The notes beneath the pieces were generated by a model. The model ran no database searches and was not told the DNA's origin. It saw nothing but the letters and a program-made list of their open reading frames with translations. A stretch of 64,000 nucleotides of DNA from Cerrena zonata (Eukaryota > Basidiomycota > Agaricomycetes > Polyporales > Cerrenaceae): contig JASBNA010000004.1 in assembly GCA_038087015.1 (NCBI GenBank), forward strand, positions 1,612,001 through 1,676,000. The letters run 5' to 3'. The position numbers and the translations under genes are program-made. Positions 24,201 through 35,273 of the stretch are shown one piece after another (within the stretch, counting starts at the first letter, position 1; each line of letters starts with the position of its first letter).

Positions 24201-24582
24201 GAGTCCCTTGTTCGGGCCAAGAAGGAAACAGAGAAACTCGCCGCCAAGGCTAAGGTCACCGAAAAGGCTTACGGCGGCAGTTCCAGCTCGCGAGAAGCAC
24301 AATTGAGAGAGGAGGTCGACAAATGCATGACTCTCTTGCAGTGTTCGACGTGTAAGATGAACATGCGGAATACTGTGATCACGAAGTGTATGCATTGTAA
24401 GTGTCTTCCATCTCCGCTCTGTCCTCCCCCATCATTCCTCGTCAGCGTGCTAACACCGCCATTTGCCTTTAGCATTTTGTAGACCATGTGTGGACAGTCG
24501 AATATCAAGTCGACAACGTAAATGTCCCGCATGTAATCTTGGGTTCGCGCAGAGTGACGTACAACAGCTGTACTTTCAATGA
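21297..24582 (+). CDS. bre1: E3 ubiquitin ligase Bre1 (histone H2B monoubiquitination)
   Basis: Fourteen exons (21297-21473, 21528-21671, 21725-21791, 21844-22025, 22085-22315, 22388-22543, 22595-22768, 22825-23004, 23072-23220, 23275-23656, 23721-23870, 23928-24059, 24132-24396, 24473-24582) sum to 2,499 nt, 832 residues. Bre1 with Rad6 ubiquitinates histone H2B in nuclear chromatin during transcription. The protein starts MESRKRERTEDVDLARGSKK, as fungal Bre1 does, then is almost wholly coiled coil with long Glu/Lys/Arg/Gln stretches. It ends in a C3HC4 RING: CSTCKMNMRNTVITKCMHSF, then CRPCVDSR, CPACNLGF and the conserved terminal QLYF. All zinc ligands are present. The last intron splits the RING between CMHS and FCRP. 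An in-frame upstream ATG at 21201 is unlikely to be the start, as the added residues look non-coding. Confidence 0.96.
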
Positions 24583-25717
24583 TTGTTGTGGACACGGCGG
24601 TGTTGATCTGGTTTGCGTTTTTTTTTACTCTATCGTCCTATGGTTGCTACTACTCATATTACTACGACGGCGACGCTTTTCTACTTGCTTTCCTGGGTCT
24701 TGTTCTCTTGCATCTATCTTATTGTTCATACATTTTCACCTCTCGTCAATACATCACTACTCATTTAGTTGTCTATTCTCCTGGGATGTGTGAAGGGAGG
24801 GCGGTAGGTTATTCAATCGATTGTGCTGACCGATCTGGAGCTCTTCGTCTTCTACTAAAATGTAAGGGGCGTCGTGAATTCCGGTTGTTATAAATCAGGT
24901 TGCATCTCGAAATCCTCCGGAGTTCTTTACATGTCGAATGGGGGAGGGCTAATTATATTGTCTAGGCCATCCCGGCCACGACTTCGAATTTGCACGACAA
25001 GTCGCTTCTCGTACTTGACCGTTCAATATTCGGAGACGAGAAGAACTGGGCCTTAGAGGACTGGATGCGAGTCTTTCGGATGTGAATGCTCTATGAATTG
25101 AGCGTAGATTGAGAGGTGTTTTATGTAGCAGATTCATTATTTTTGGTAGAAAGACTATTGAATTCGATACCAAGCTCGCCTGAACAATACAAATTCGTCG
25201 CGAATCCCGCTCGAATGTCAGTACACGTGCGCTTACTACTATAGGAACTTCGTCCGAGTTGGTGTGCCTCTCTTTCTTTACCCTCGTGTTCTGAAACCGT
25301 GCACCTTACGCATCGTACGCCGAAGTGCCCGTTTTAATTGGATCGCTATTGTACGGACCGTTTTGCTTGCTTGTGCGCAAAACATCCCTCTCGGTGACCA
25401 ACGAAGGTGATCTAGTGACTTTTGAAACTCTCACTCCCTTCCTTCAAATAACTACAGAACATTCATAGACGTCGGGCCATTGGGTTCTGTGCCTTTTAGT
25501 AACACGCGGTGAACACTTCTCATGACCTCCGTGTCGCGTCGCCTGCTCGCCAGCGGAACGAGGCACGTCAAGCGATTGGGAATCATGATTGCACCAGAGA
25601 TCGTTATAGCCCTGCTTCTATCCCTGCCGGTGGCAGAGGCAGTGTCACAAGTTAGCGTATTTAAAACATGCATTTGAATCGACTAATGTAACTGCGACCT
25701 ACCTCGTCGTTTATACC
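24583..25717. other. Gene-free stretch
   Basis: The first part should be the bre1 3' untranslated region (T-rich near 24620-24780). No gene was recognised in the rest. A frame on the minus strand at 25452-25673 has no distinguishing features. Confidence 0.45.
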
Positions 25718-27595
25718 ATGCGTCTTCAGGTCCCAGTTGCGATCTTGTCTGTACCTCTGTGTGTCTCTGCCGTGAACGTCTCTGTTCCGGTGACACCGCC
25801 AGACTCGTCTCAGCCGTTGTCATCCACGCTCATTTCTTTTTCCCTTGAGCAGGATCGATGGCCAGACTGGGTGGGTGTGACAGTCGCAACGAGTTTACGT
25901 TCAACGCGCTCGACAATTACGCCAAACTCACTGGGAAACCCTCCAAAATTAGAGTCGGCGCTGATTCCGAAGACCACACGACTTGGTCTCCAACTGTCAC
26001 TGTAGGTTTTTGTTTTTCGGACTCACTCTGACCCTAAACAACATTGACATCTTTGTTTGGCAGATTAACGAAGATTTATTTCCTCCTGCAAACACTATCA
26101 CCCCTTTCCCTGAGGCAACAAGTATCGTTGTTGGGGATGGGTATTATCAACTCTCAAAATTCTTATTGCCAGGTATGTATGTCCTGCTTTATCGTGTTGC
26201 ATATTAATAACTCTCGTTCTATTCAAGGTACGATTATGACCTGGGGCGTGAACCTCGGCGCGAATAACGTCACCAATGCTGTCAACATGGCAAAATCTAT
26301 TTTCAAGGCATTTGGTACATCTGCCGTTAAGGCCGCAAAAATAACTCTGGATATGATTGAAGTCGGTAAGGAGAAGACCTTGTGATCACATTCATTTCCA
26401 CATCATTAATATACAAGGCTTGCAGGAAATGAAGCTGATCTATTCAGAAATAATGGTCTGCGCCCATCGAATTGGACTGTGCAAGACTATGTAACCAACT
26501 GGGAAGCCAATGCTGGACCTGTCGCTCAAGTTGGGCTTAAGGAAGGTGGCGTTACCTTCCAAGGGGCAGCCTTTGCCGGTACAGGGTTCACCCCGAGACA
26601 GCTATTTGATCTAGGGATCCTCGATAGTGCTCCAGGAAAACTTATCACAACGTAAGCGATTAGCTCAAGTTTAATGATTAGATGTTGAAATCTCCACCAA
26701 CAGAATCTCTCAACACCGTTATTCTGCAGCGTTCTGTAGTGGCGGCGATTTCGCATTGAGCTCATTCTTAAGCAAAGCAAATGTTAGAAGCAACCTAACT
26801 TTATGGAAACCAGACATTGCTGCATCGAAGCAACGAGGCTTACGATACGTTCTTGGGTACTTACATATTTCCCGAAACCTAACCTGATCGAGGCTAATAC
26901 ATGTCTCAGAGAGACCGGGAGCATCGCTTGTCATGGTGCTCCAGGAGTTAGCAACACCGCCGGTGCTGCTTTATGGGTCACCGACTATGCCCTTCAAGCT
27001 GCTTCACTAGGCATCGAAGAAACATTCTTCCATGAGGGCATAGGTTACAAATACAACTTCGTAAGTGTTCCTATGCAATGGAGCTGGAATCTATCTACTC
27101 ATTCTTGATCGTAGTTCCAGCCTATCAGCCTGAATAAGTCGATTCTCGATGGCTCCCCTCTTAATCCTCCCCAACCCCCGCACTGTCATGGCGAGCTACT
27201 ACGGCGGTATCCTCGTTAACAACTTTATCGGCTCCTCTGGATCCGCGGAGATAGTCGAACTGACCATCCCTGACGACAACGTCAGTGGTTATGCCGCCTT
27301 CGAGGGCAACGTTCTTAAACGTGCAGTTTTCATAAACATGCACGCTTGGTTGTTGAGCTCCACCGGTACCCGCCCATTCGTCCACATCGATCTCTTGTCC
27401 ACTTTCAGTTCCAAGACGGCATCCGCCAAACGTCTGATTATCAATCATGCTGATGATACTCAGAACCTCACGTTTGCAGGACAAAGTTTCGAGACCAGCG
27501 ATGCACGCCCCACCGGAAAGATTTCACAAGAGACTATTGATTTAACCAAGGGTTTAGATATCCGCTCCACTGAAGCTGTCCTTTTAAGCTTTTGA
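25718..27595 (+). pseudogene. GH79 beta-glucuronidase-like gene with two frameshifts
   Basis: Clear secreted GH79 family member. Exons: 25718-26001, 26064-26172, 26228-26365, 26426-26651, 26704-26856, 26910-27060 and 27115-27595. The signal peptide is MRLQVPVAILSVPLCVSA; the family opening ISFSLEQDRWPDW follows. The acid/base Glu is in VGNEADLF and the nucleophile Glu in LGETGSIACHGAPGVSNTAG; the C-terminal beta domain runs from YYGGILVNNFIG to the stop. Two single-base shifts break it. Near 25883 one base is missing, between PDWVGVT and RNEFTFNALDNYAK. At 27184 one T is extra, between NPPQPPH and VMASYYGGI. No legal intron repairs either. All other residues look conserved, so decay is recent, or the assembly has two errors here. 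Other genes in the window read cleanly, which favours a real pseudogene. GH79 enzymes remove glucuronic acid from glycoproteins or polysaccharides. Confidence 0.82.
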
Positions 27596-28014
27596 TCAGT
27601 CTGTTTCTGAATCGTTGTGCGGCACGTTTACGACATGTTATGACTACAAAATGCAACACGAATTCTTCTCTCGATTTTGATACTCGTTAACCTGTTTCTT
27701 TGTTACTGAAATACACTCATAAAGGTGCGTGATAATGGAGGCTAACCATGGCCTATAATTACAAGCATTTTCTAGCTTTAGCTTCCGATATGGCTGACGT
27801 CTTCGGATCGGTCAGGATTGAAATTTCTAGACCTTCACTGCGCTTTGACCGAGGTGGCTTGCATAGGAGGCTGGCATTCCGCTCTGTAGGTTATGTCTCG
27901 TTCCCCGCCGCTTCTTGTTTCTTTGTGCTCGTCTTCTTCTACCACCACTAACCCCGCCTTTTCTCGCGTCCTCAAGCCCAATTTTCGATCCGTTTACTAT
28001 TCTGTTGCTTCACT
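27596..28014. other. Intergenic region
   Basis: This 419-bp stretch separates the GH79 pseudogene from the next gene. Its last ~100 bp are C/T-rich, as in a promoter and 5' leader. No other feature seen. Confidence 0.45.
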
Positions 28015-28951
28015 ATGCCTGCCATCAAGACTCCTAGTGCTTCGGTAGCTGCTACTACTACCGCTAGCCCTACTTCTGGTGCCAACGTCGGCGCTTTCTC
28101 GCCTTTCAGCAACATCGTTGGACTTGCGGCTATCTTTATCGGATTGTTTACTGTCCTTATTATCGCACTTATTGCAACCTACATCATTCGACGGGCTGAA
28201 AGGTCAAGACGAGCTCGTATGCTTGCCCCTCCTCGTAGACCTTGTATCGTCTTCGAGAAAGACATCGTCGAGAAGATATCTATCTGGGTTCAAGTAAAGA
28301 CCTATTTCAAGGTACGAGATCTATTTGGTCCAATACGAAGATTGTATAGTGACACATGGCGAACTGTAGGAACTAAACCTTCCTTTCAAGCGGAACCAGC
28401 CGCAGGACGACATCGAGGCTCAGACCCCCGTCGATGTGACACCGAAGAAGACGTTGTTGCACTGTTGTCTAACCTGGCTCAAAGGATCAGATATAATTGC
28501 CTCAAGCAACTCTTCCACCTCCACCTTGTGGTGCCCAAGCGAGGTCTCCACACTTACCGAAGGAGACGACGAACCCAAATATCTCCCCTTCCCAGAAGGC
28601 TACGAGGAACCAATCCCCTACATGGGACCAGCCTTTTTTGAAGAAGAATCGAATGGAGGTCCATCTGGACCCACAATATCCGTCCAAGAACCGAAGTACA
28701 CTGTGTCGCCGTACGACGCTAACTTTGCGAATTACATCAGGGGTCCTCACTGCCCCTGGTTATTCGACATGTGGACTATGGACCGACTCCAGGTTCCTAT
28801 GATGCAATTTCAAGCCCCTGTTCATTATGCTGTTGGCTCTGACAGCCAGCAACATGCACTCTACCTCTCTTCCGTGGATTGCCTTGCTAGGGCTAAGAAG
28901 TACCGGGCAGAGGTTGGCGAGAAGAACTTCCCGTCGCGTCTTTTCCATTAA
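28015..28951 (+). CDS. Single-pass membrane protein, unknown family
   Basis: Two exons (28015-28311, 28370-28951) give 292 residues; unspliced, the first frame would shift into an Arg-rich, unlikely sequence, which supports the intron. About 33 Ala/Ser/Thr/Pro-rich residues precede one membrane helix (VGLAAIFIGLFTVLIIALIA), with Arg-rich residues after it (IIRRAERSRRARML), so the N-terminus is outside and the tail cytosolic. The tail contains PCIVFEKDIVEKISIW and Tyr/Pro-rich stretches such as YLPFPEGYEEPIPYMGP. It ends FPSRLFH. No known domain was recognised. The plan is like the protein at 5403-6572. Function unknown. Confidence 0.72.
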
Positions 28952-30163
28952 GATGATATTACTTATCGTCGCTCGTATTCGCTGCTTCTTCGTCGGGTTT
29001 CTCCTCTTATCGCCTCAAGTCCCTCAAGCTTCTTTTTTGAGTCTCTCTCAGCCTTCTCTCTGCTATACCCTCGGACCTCACATTCAGAAACCCCACAAAA
29101 CCCATATGACTCATCTCGTTCTCGCCTTCTTAACTTTGAATCACATTCACCCCGATTCCGAAGAATCCCTTCGAGCAACTATTTCCTTCAACTATCCTAT
29201 TGGTTTTTATGGATATTCGACATCAGACTCACTTGCCACTCTTGAACCACCTCAGCTATTTCCTTTGTCTACTGCGATGATTCTTGGTAGGGTCCAGGTA
29301 TTATATTCCGAACTTGCAAGGTATATTTTCCGTGCTCTTCTCTTTATGTTAATTTACCGAGAAAATCTTATTAGCGTATCTTCAGCATACCTCCTAAACC
29401 AAACCGACTCGATGTAAAGATGGCTCACTCCTCTGCATTTACCTTCGAGTCTTGTCGGTCCGTTCAACGAGGTCGAATTCAATATCACCCTGAAGATATC
29501 CTACTTGCAAACCCACTGTCATTACTACAACTCTTCTTGGCGCTTTCTCACTCATCGGCTCTGAAGTCTTAAGTCCGAGGACGAAGAGACATATCGATGG
29601 AGCTATATATGGAACTCGAGATTACGGGATGTTCACCCGTAATTAACTACCTGCGTATGGGGTGGCTTGTTCCTGTAAAGCTTCTCAACTGCCTGCATCC
29701 AAGGTATGTAATTTCGAGTCGTTCGAGCTAATAATGCCTATTCTAATGATGAATTTGATTGGTAGAAGTCATAATCCTGGTTTTCTATTTTTATTTTCAA
29801 TGAACTGTCTCGTGCGACGGAGTGTTACGATATATTTCCGAGTCCATTCGTTTTGAATAAGTTGTTACCGTAGTACCGTTCCGTGGTATTCCGACCTGTT
29901 TTGTCCTATATTAGTTAATGCATTCTTTCCATTAAAAACTTGCCTACCCACAACGGTTAGGAAGGATTCCAGGACAGAAGGAACCAAAGTTCAAACCACG
30001 CATTCTAAATGCGGCTGTACACCGTTTTATGTAATAAAGCACTGCCGTATGGGCGCTTGTGTACTACCTCCCAAGACGGCTTCAAGAGAGTTGCCGCAGC
30101 TTCAGCTTTCTTTCCGTTACCTTCCTCGTATTACGCTTTATTTCACTATAATTCCTTGACAAC
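28952..30163. other. Gene-free stretch, C/T-rich first half
   Basis: One frame overlaps the preceding gene's end (28827-29417, 196 codons), but its translation looks like chance reading of C/T-rich DNA and it overlaps the true exon. The remainder holds the hob3 promoter at its right end. No RNA gene or repeat seen. Confidence 0.45.
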
Positions 30164-31411
30164 ATGAGTTGGGCTGGGTAAATTTCATCTCGAATTTGTA
30201 CACTTTATAATATTCTGAGTGCTTTACAGATTCAAGAAGTCTATGAACCGTGCGGGGACAACTGTATGCATATCTTGGCGTCATGGGCGGCATATCCTAG
30301 CTAACAACCGATCTCCTAGCTCCTACAAAAGACAGGTCAAATAGAACGGACTGTGGATAGAGAGTTTGCTGATGAGGAGGCAAAGTACAAGACGTACGTA
30401 TCTGCTTTATCAATTCAATGAACATACGCTTAAGCGTTGCTCAGCTTTGAGAAGGAATGTCAAGCACTACAGAAGGATAGTAAGGGATACCTCGACGCTA
30501 TGCGAGGTAAGTGTCTTACAGGACTACGAATACATCCAAGCCAGACAGAGTGACATCTCTCCAGCCATGACTTCCGCACAGGGTCGACTAGCGGATACCA
30601 TCGATACATTCTACGGTGCAGCAGACAAGTCGTCAGATGGAGCTATGGCTGCCCATTCGTACAAGCGAGCGGTTGATGACCTCGACACCGGCGTTGGGAG
30701 GGAACTGGTATGTCATACTCCCTGTCCGTTAGGTCCTCACCCCTTCATCGTGCTACTCTGGACAGGATGCTCCATACAGAACGACTATCATGGAACCTCT
30801 CGGTAAAATGAACGCCTACTTCCCCGTTGTCAATGAACATATTGCAAAGCGGTCTAAGAAGGTGCGTGTACAATTCAATTCCACACGCGTTTTGCGTACT
30901 GATAGGAATTGAAATTATCATCTAGCTCCTAGACTATGACTCCGCTCGTAGTCGAATGAATAAGCTCATCGCCAAACCAAGCGAGGATCCTACCAAGTTG
31001 CCGAGAGTATGTCAGATGATACACTCCCTGTGAACGCACCCATCTCATATTTACAATCGTATAGGCACAGCAAGAACACGATGAGGCGAAAGAGGTGTTC
31101 GATATGCTCAATGAGCAGCTGATAGCAGAATTACCACAGTTACTTGATCTTCGCGTTCCCTTCTTCGATCCTTCATTCGAAGCGATGATCCGTATGCAAT
31201 GCAAGTTCGCTGAAGAAGGTTACGAAAAGCTAAGCGGCGTGCAGAGGTCTGTACCCTTAGACGTTTCGTACTCTTGCCCAACTCATCATTCACCTCGGTT
31301 AGGTACTTTGCAGACAACGTTCGTGATGACTATGCTGCTGGGCAGTTGGATGCTCAGGTAGAGGGTGTGCTGCAAGAAATGCGGGAACTTTCTATTTGTG
31401 GGGCAAGCTAA
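30164..31411 (+). CDS. hob3: BAR-domain protein Hob3 / Rvs161 (amphiphysin-like)
   Basis: Nine exons (30164-30177, 30230-30263, 30320-30393, 30445-30506, 30565-30707, 30766-30861, 30926-31006, 31065-31246, 31303-31411) sum to 795 nt, exactly 264 residues, the usual size of Hob3/Rvs161. The whole protein is one N-BAR domain, a banana-shaped dimer that senses and bends membranes during endocytosis and cell-polarity control. Diagnostic pieces are MSWAGFKKSMNRAGTTLLQK, VDREFADEEAKYKTFEKE and LLDYDSARSRMNKL. It lacks an SH3 domain, which separates Rvs161/Hob3 from Rvs167/Hob1. The first exon has only 14 nt. Stop codon 182 bp from the stop of the convergent 1058-residue gene. Confidence 0.95.
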
Positions 31412-31592
31412 ACAGACAACTAGGGACATTGGAATTTGTATAGTATGATTATAAGATACATTTGCTGCATCTTCGAACACCAACCTTGAATATGTTATAT
31501 TATGGCACATGTACCGGCAAAAGCTAACCATTAACCATATGCACATAGAATAGGGACTGAAAGAGAAGCCACAAGTTGTTTTCACCATTTTC

Positions 31593-34500
31593 TTACCCAG
31601 ACAAGCGAGCTTCCAACGAAGGATTGTTCATACGAGCTGACAGAGATTTGTGTGTTCCACCACTAGCCTGCACGGGGTTGTTGCTCTTCGTACGTGGTCC
31701 TTTAGCTCCCCGTCCTCTTCCGCGTCCACCGCTAGTAGCGACCGAGCTATCACTTCCTCGTCCTCTGGGGGGCTTAGGTTCACTCATGCGATGGAGTAGG
31801 CCCGGTTCTTCTGTGAAAGTATTCCCTTGCTGAGACCTGTACGGTTCCGCGGGCCAGTTGGATCCAGATGCTTGGCGATTACCAGATGATACCCTTCCTC
31901 GATATGACGTAGGTTCCTCATCCATGGCTGCGTAATCCCCGAGGGATTGGTTCGAACCATAATTGGAAGTAGTTTCATAACCTGAGAACTGACCGGAAGG
32001 ATATGATGTGAGGCCAGGCGAGTGAGGCTGAGAGCCGTACGAATAGGACAATGCTTGTGGAGGGTGGTTATCCAACCTCGGAGGAGTGCGAGCCATATCC
32101 CGCGAACCGTCTAACTCTTGTCGGTAGTGAGAGGGAGCACTCCAGTTAGGACTTCTAGGAGGAGGAGGTCCAGACACTTTTGCGCGACGAGGGGGTTGTT
32201 CACTAGTATCCCAACCATCACTTTCGCGGATCCGCTTTCGACCAACTTCGACAGGTGAGCGTGAACGTGCACGGTCTGGTGAATAATGACTGGCACGACG
32301 TCCTCTGGGGGGAGGTGACGGGGAGTAATGACTCCCAATTTGCCTAACGTATTCACCTCTTCTAGGGGGAGTGAGCGGCCGACGGGGCGAAGGGCTGCGC
32401 TCAGGAGTGAGGGATCGTCGTATATATCGAGAATCGGTCGATGGGATTGCATCAATAGAGCCAAAAGCCATGGGCTGGCGGGTTCTTGGGGGGTCATTGA
32501 ACAACGCATTACCCCTGATAGACTGCGCTCGGGTGGTAGCAGGATGATTAGTTTTCGTGGTCTGTTCAGGTACAGCAGGTACTTTTGGAGTAGGGGGCTT
32601 TGCAGGTATGGGGTTGTTGGGTACAACGGCCTTGTTCAATTTCGCGGCAGGGGCTGACGAAATATCGGATACACGACCAGAGCGGTCCTTATCGGGCACA
32701 TTGAACTGAAGACTAGCAGGTTTGGTCGACTGCGTGACAGGCGAGATTGGTTTGGCGACGGGTGTTTGGGTAACTGGAGCAGCTGGCCGGGTCGCATTCG
32801 TACGAGGCGCGACAGAAGTCGGTTGTGAGAGCTTCGATGGCTGAACTTGAGGCATCGACTTGGACACAGATAAGGAAGGTTCGAGTTCGGGTTCTTGCTT
32901 GATTTGAGAGTTGCTAATGACAGCAGTTGACTTCGATGCGGGGGCTTGGGGACGATTCACAGGAGTAGCTACCTGTGCGGGCGGTTTGGATTCCGAAATA
33001 GAGGTAGACGGTTTCGTTAAAGAGCCAATAGGGAGAGACTTCGGAGGAAGATTCACGGGTGTTGAAGTCATGGTTGAGGTCAAGACAGTAGCAGTCTTAG
33101 GATTAGAATTCTTCATAGGTGCTGAACTAATTGGAATAGGGGTCGTAGGTGTAATGTTCGTGCGACCTTGCATGGCTTGTACTGGCGTGCTAGCAACTGT
33201 CGGTTGGACCGTCGCCGACGAAGTCGGAACCTGTTTCTGAGCATTCTGGCTAGAGCCAGAGGTTGCAGGAGGGATAGTAGAGCTGGATTGTTTACCGACT
33301 CCGACGCGTTGGTTGCTGGAGGGAGTGTTGTCAGGTTGAGCAACAGGAGATGGCTGAGGAGTAGCTGATTTCGATGGCGAAGGGCTTGCATCTGCTGAAG
33401 CAACTTCAGCGTTGGCCCTGGCGGCTCTAATGCGAATGCTCTCTTCCCTTTGCTCCTTCCTTTTCCGGGCCTGAAGCTCTGCCTTCTTTTGGGCTTGCAA
33501 ACGTTCAAGCTCCTCACGTATTCGACGTTGTTCCTGGGTCTCTTCCATCAAAGACGATTCTGTCGCCTGTGCCTGTACCACAGGTGCTTTAATAGGGTCA
33601 TTAGGCTTTGCAGATTGGGCGAGAGGTGGAACGACAGGAGGTACAACGTTTGCGATGGTGAGAGGGGCAGATGCAATGGGAGCCTGGGACGGGGCGGATG
33701 TACTCGAAACGGCAGGGATGCTTCTAACGGGTGGGTTTACCACAACAGGGGCTTGAGTCTGAGGAGGTTGAGAGGCCATGCTAGTAGAGGCTACATGCGG
33801 AGAAACCGTGTCGGAAGAAGTTCGACGCATCTCTAATGCTAGAGAGTTCTGCTCTTGTTGCAGTCTCAATGTCTCAGCATAAGCGCGCTCGGCGAGGACC
33901 TTTTCTTGGTCCCATCGTTGCTCTTGCTTGTCACGAAGGCTCTCGACAAGCTTGAAAGCAGTTTCCGCTGCGGCGAGCACGCGATCAGCTTGGTCCTTCT
34001 CGCGCTGAGCAGCCCGCACGGTTTCCTCATGTCTACGAAGAAGTTCTTCACGTTCGTCACGGCAACGTTGGAGATGATGCTTGATATCATCCCAAGCAGT
34101 ACGTTCACCGGCAAGACTAGCGAGCTTAGCGTACAAGTCTTCGGCGGTCACGTTAGGAAGTAAAGCGGACGGAAGGGAGGACGAAAAAGAGGAGTTCGTG
34201 ATGGCTGATGTCGGAGCATCTACGTCCATCGGGACCGCGGTTTGAATCTCAACCGCGTGAGTACTGTTGAGTATTTGAGGTTGCATGGGGGTGGTAGAAG
34301 CGCTTGATTCTTGAATCTTTATTGGGAGTGGACGGTTAGGGGGCGGCAGAGCTTGAAGGGTGAGTGAAGAAGGCAAAGATTCAGGAAGGTCAACGACACT
34401 TAGAGTGGCGTTATCAAGGGACAACAGAGGGGTTGAAACGGCTAAACCGGATGGTCTAGTCGTTTGAACGGTTGTTGATGGTGGTGCTGACGGAGGTGGA

Positions 34501-34769
34501 GTTGCTTGGGTTGGATACCCAAGTCGCTCGCTGAGAGAAAGTCCTATTGTCCCGCTCGGGAACACAGTAGGCGTTGTGGTAAGTCTACCCAGTAAGGGTG
34601 TAGACGGTGGAGATGTGGAAGGAGTTCGAGGTCCTTGCAATTCGCCTGGTATAGCGTCGCCTAGCCTTGCGAGCAAGGACGGCGGTTTACCAATGACGCT
34701 GAAGGAAAAATCTGCAAGCAAGGCAGATCGAGAAGTAGATGTTTTTGAAGGGGACTGCTGAGTTTGCAT
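31593..34769 (-). CDS. Large intrinsically disordered protein with RS-like region
   Basis: Single exon, 1058 codons, unusual here because neighbours are intron-rich. Almost all of it is low-complexity Ser/Pro/Thr/Gln/Ala sequence. One coiled coil lies around residues 215-310 (heptad-like, e.g. CRDEREELLRRHEETVRAAQ) and another near 410-450 (Glu/Arg/Lys-rich). Around residues 790-860 is an Arg/Ser/Pro stretch (RSPSPRRPLTPPRRGEY) like RS domains of RNA-processing proteins. Near the C-terminus is an Arg/Gly box (GGRGRGRGAKGPRTK). Short Leu-x-x-Arg-Leu/Met motifs recur: LLARLGD, LLGRL and LSERLG within the first ~85 residues, and LSARM and LEARLSG at the very end. A nuclear RNA-related role is plausible but not shown. 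No homologue recognised. Confidence 0.75.
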   Translation of the reverse strand: MQTQQSPSKTSTSRSALLADFSFSVIGKPPSLLARLGDAIPGELQGPRTPSTSPPSTPLLGRLTTTPTVFPSGTIGLSLSERLGYPTQATPPPSAPPSTTVQTTRPSGLAVSTPLLSLDNATLSVVDLPESLPSSLTLQALPPPNRPLPIKIQESSASTTPMQPQILNSTHAVEIQTAVPMDVDAPTSAITNSSFSSSLPSALLPNVTAEDLYAKLASLAGERTAWDDIKHHLQRCRDEREELLRRHEETVRAAQREKDQADRVLAAAETAFKLVESLRDKQEQRWDQEKVLAERAYAETLRLQQEQNSLALEMRRTSSDTVSPHVASTSMASQPPQTQAPVVVNPPVRSIPAVSSTSAPSQAPIASAPLTIANVVPPVVPPLAQSAKPNDPIKAPVVQAQATESSLMEETQEQRRIREELERLQAQKKAELQARKRKEQREESIRIRAARANAEVASADASPSPSKSATPQPSPVAQPDNTPSSNQRVGVGKQSSSTIPPATSGSSQNAQKQVPTSSATVQPTVASTPVQAMQGRTNITPTTPIPISSAPMKNSNPKTATVLTSTMTSTPVNLPPKSLPIGSLTKPSTSISESKPPAQVATPVNRPQAPASKSTAVISNSQIKQEPELEPSLSVSKSMPQVQPSKLSQPTSVAPRTNATRPAAPVTQTPVAKPISPVTQSTKPASLQFNVPDKDRSGRVSDISSAPAAKLNKAVVPNNPIPAKPPTPKVPAVPEQTTKTNHPATTRAQSIRGNALFNDPPRTRQPMAFGSIDAIPSTDSRYIRRSLTPERSPSPRRPLTPPRRGEYVRQIGSHYSPSPPPRGRRASHYSPDRARSRSPVEVGRKRIRESDGWDTSEQPPRRAKVSGPPPPRSPNWSAPSHYRQELDGSRDMARTPPRLDNHPPQALSYSYGSQPHSPGLTSYPSGQFSGYETTSNYGSNQSLGDYAAMDEEPTSYRGRVSSGNRQASGSNWPAEPYRSQQGNTFTEEPGLLHRMSEPKPPRGRGSDSSVATSGGRGRGRGAKGPRTKSNNPVQASGGTHKSLSARMNNPSLEARLSG

Positions 34770-35273
34770 TGACTGAGAACTTTAAGAATGCGGGTAAAGA
34801 GACAAGGTACCACTGAAAAAACGCCTATATGCAGCGTTTCAATGGACAAGAGGCGCGGAGAGTGATAAGGCTATTCTTTTGAAAGGCGTGGACTCTGAGG
34901 ATCGTGTTTAGAAATGTCGCTAAATTAGAGCGAAAAAACATACTGAGGAGAGACGAGGTTGACACTGAGTTTTCTTGCTGTATGCTGGCAGTGAGGGGAA
35001 AAGGGGAGGAACAATCGTTCAGGACCAGACATTTGCCTCTATTTATTGTCTTCCGCTGCACGGGCGGCTTTCCGGCCGGCCCACGCGGGTGTCCATCAAT
35101 GCGGTATATGTGACACTGCCAGTAGGCCAAGCTATAGTCCTCACAGAGTTCCTCGACACGCTCGCTATTCATAGCTGCACGCATCCTTCGTTCTTTACAT
35201 TTCTTTGGGGCTCCTCTCTTGATTCTGGCTCTCAGGCTTGGCACGTAACCGTCATCACCTTACTCACGCTGGG
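34770..35273. promoter_or_regulatory. Divergent intergenic region
   Basis: The disordered-protein gene (minus) and the TM9SF gene (plus) start head to head across 504 bp. Both promoters must lie here. No TATA box stands out. Short frames crossing it are not supported. Confidence 0.45.

Noticed and set aside
28827..29417. 196-codon plus-strand frame
   Set aside because: It overlaps the real second exon of the 28015-28951 gene in another frame and its remainder is chance translation of C/T-rich DNA.
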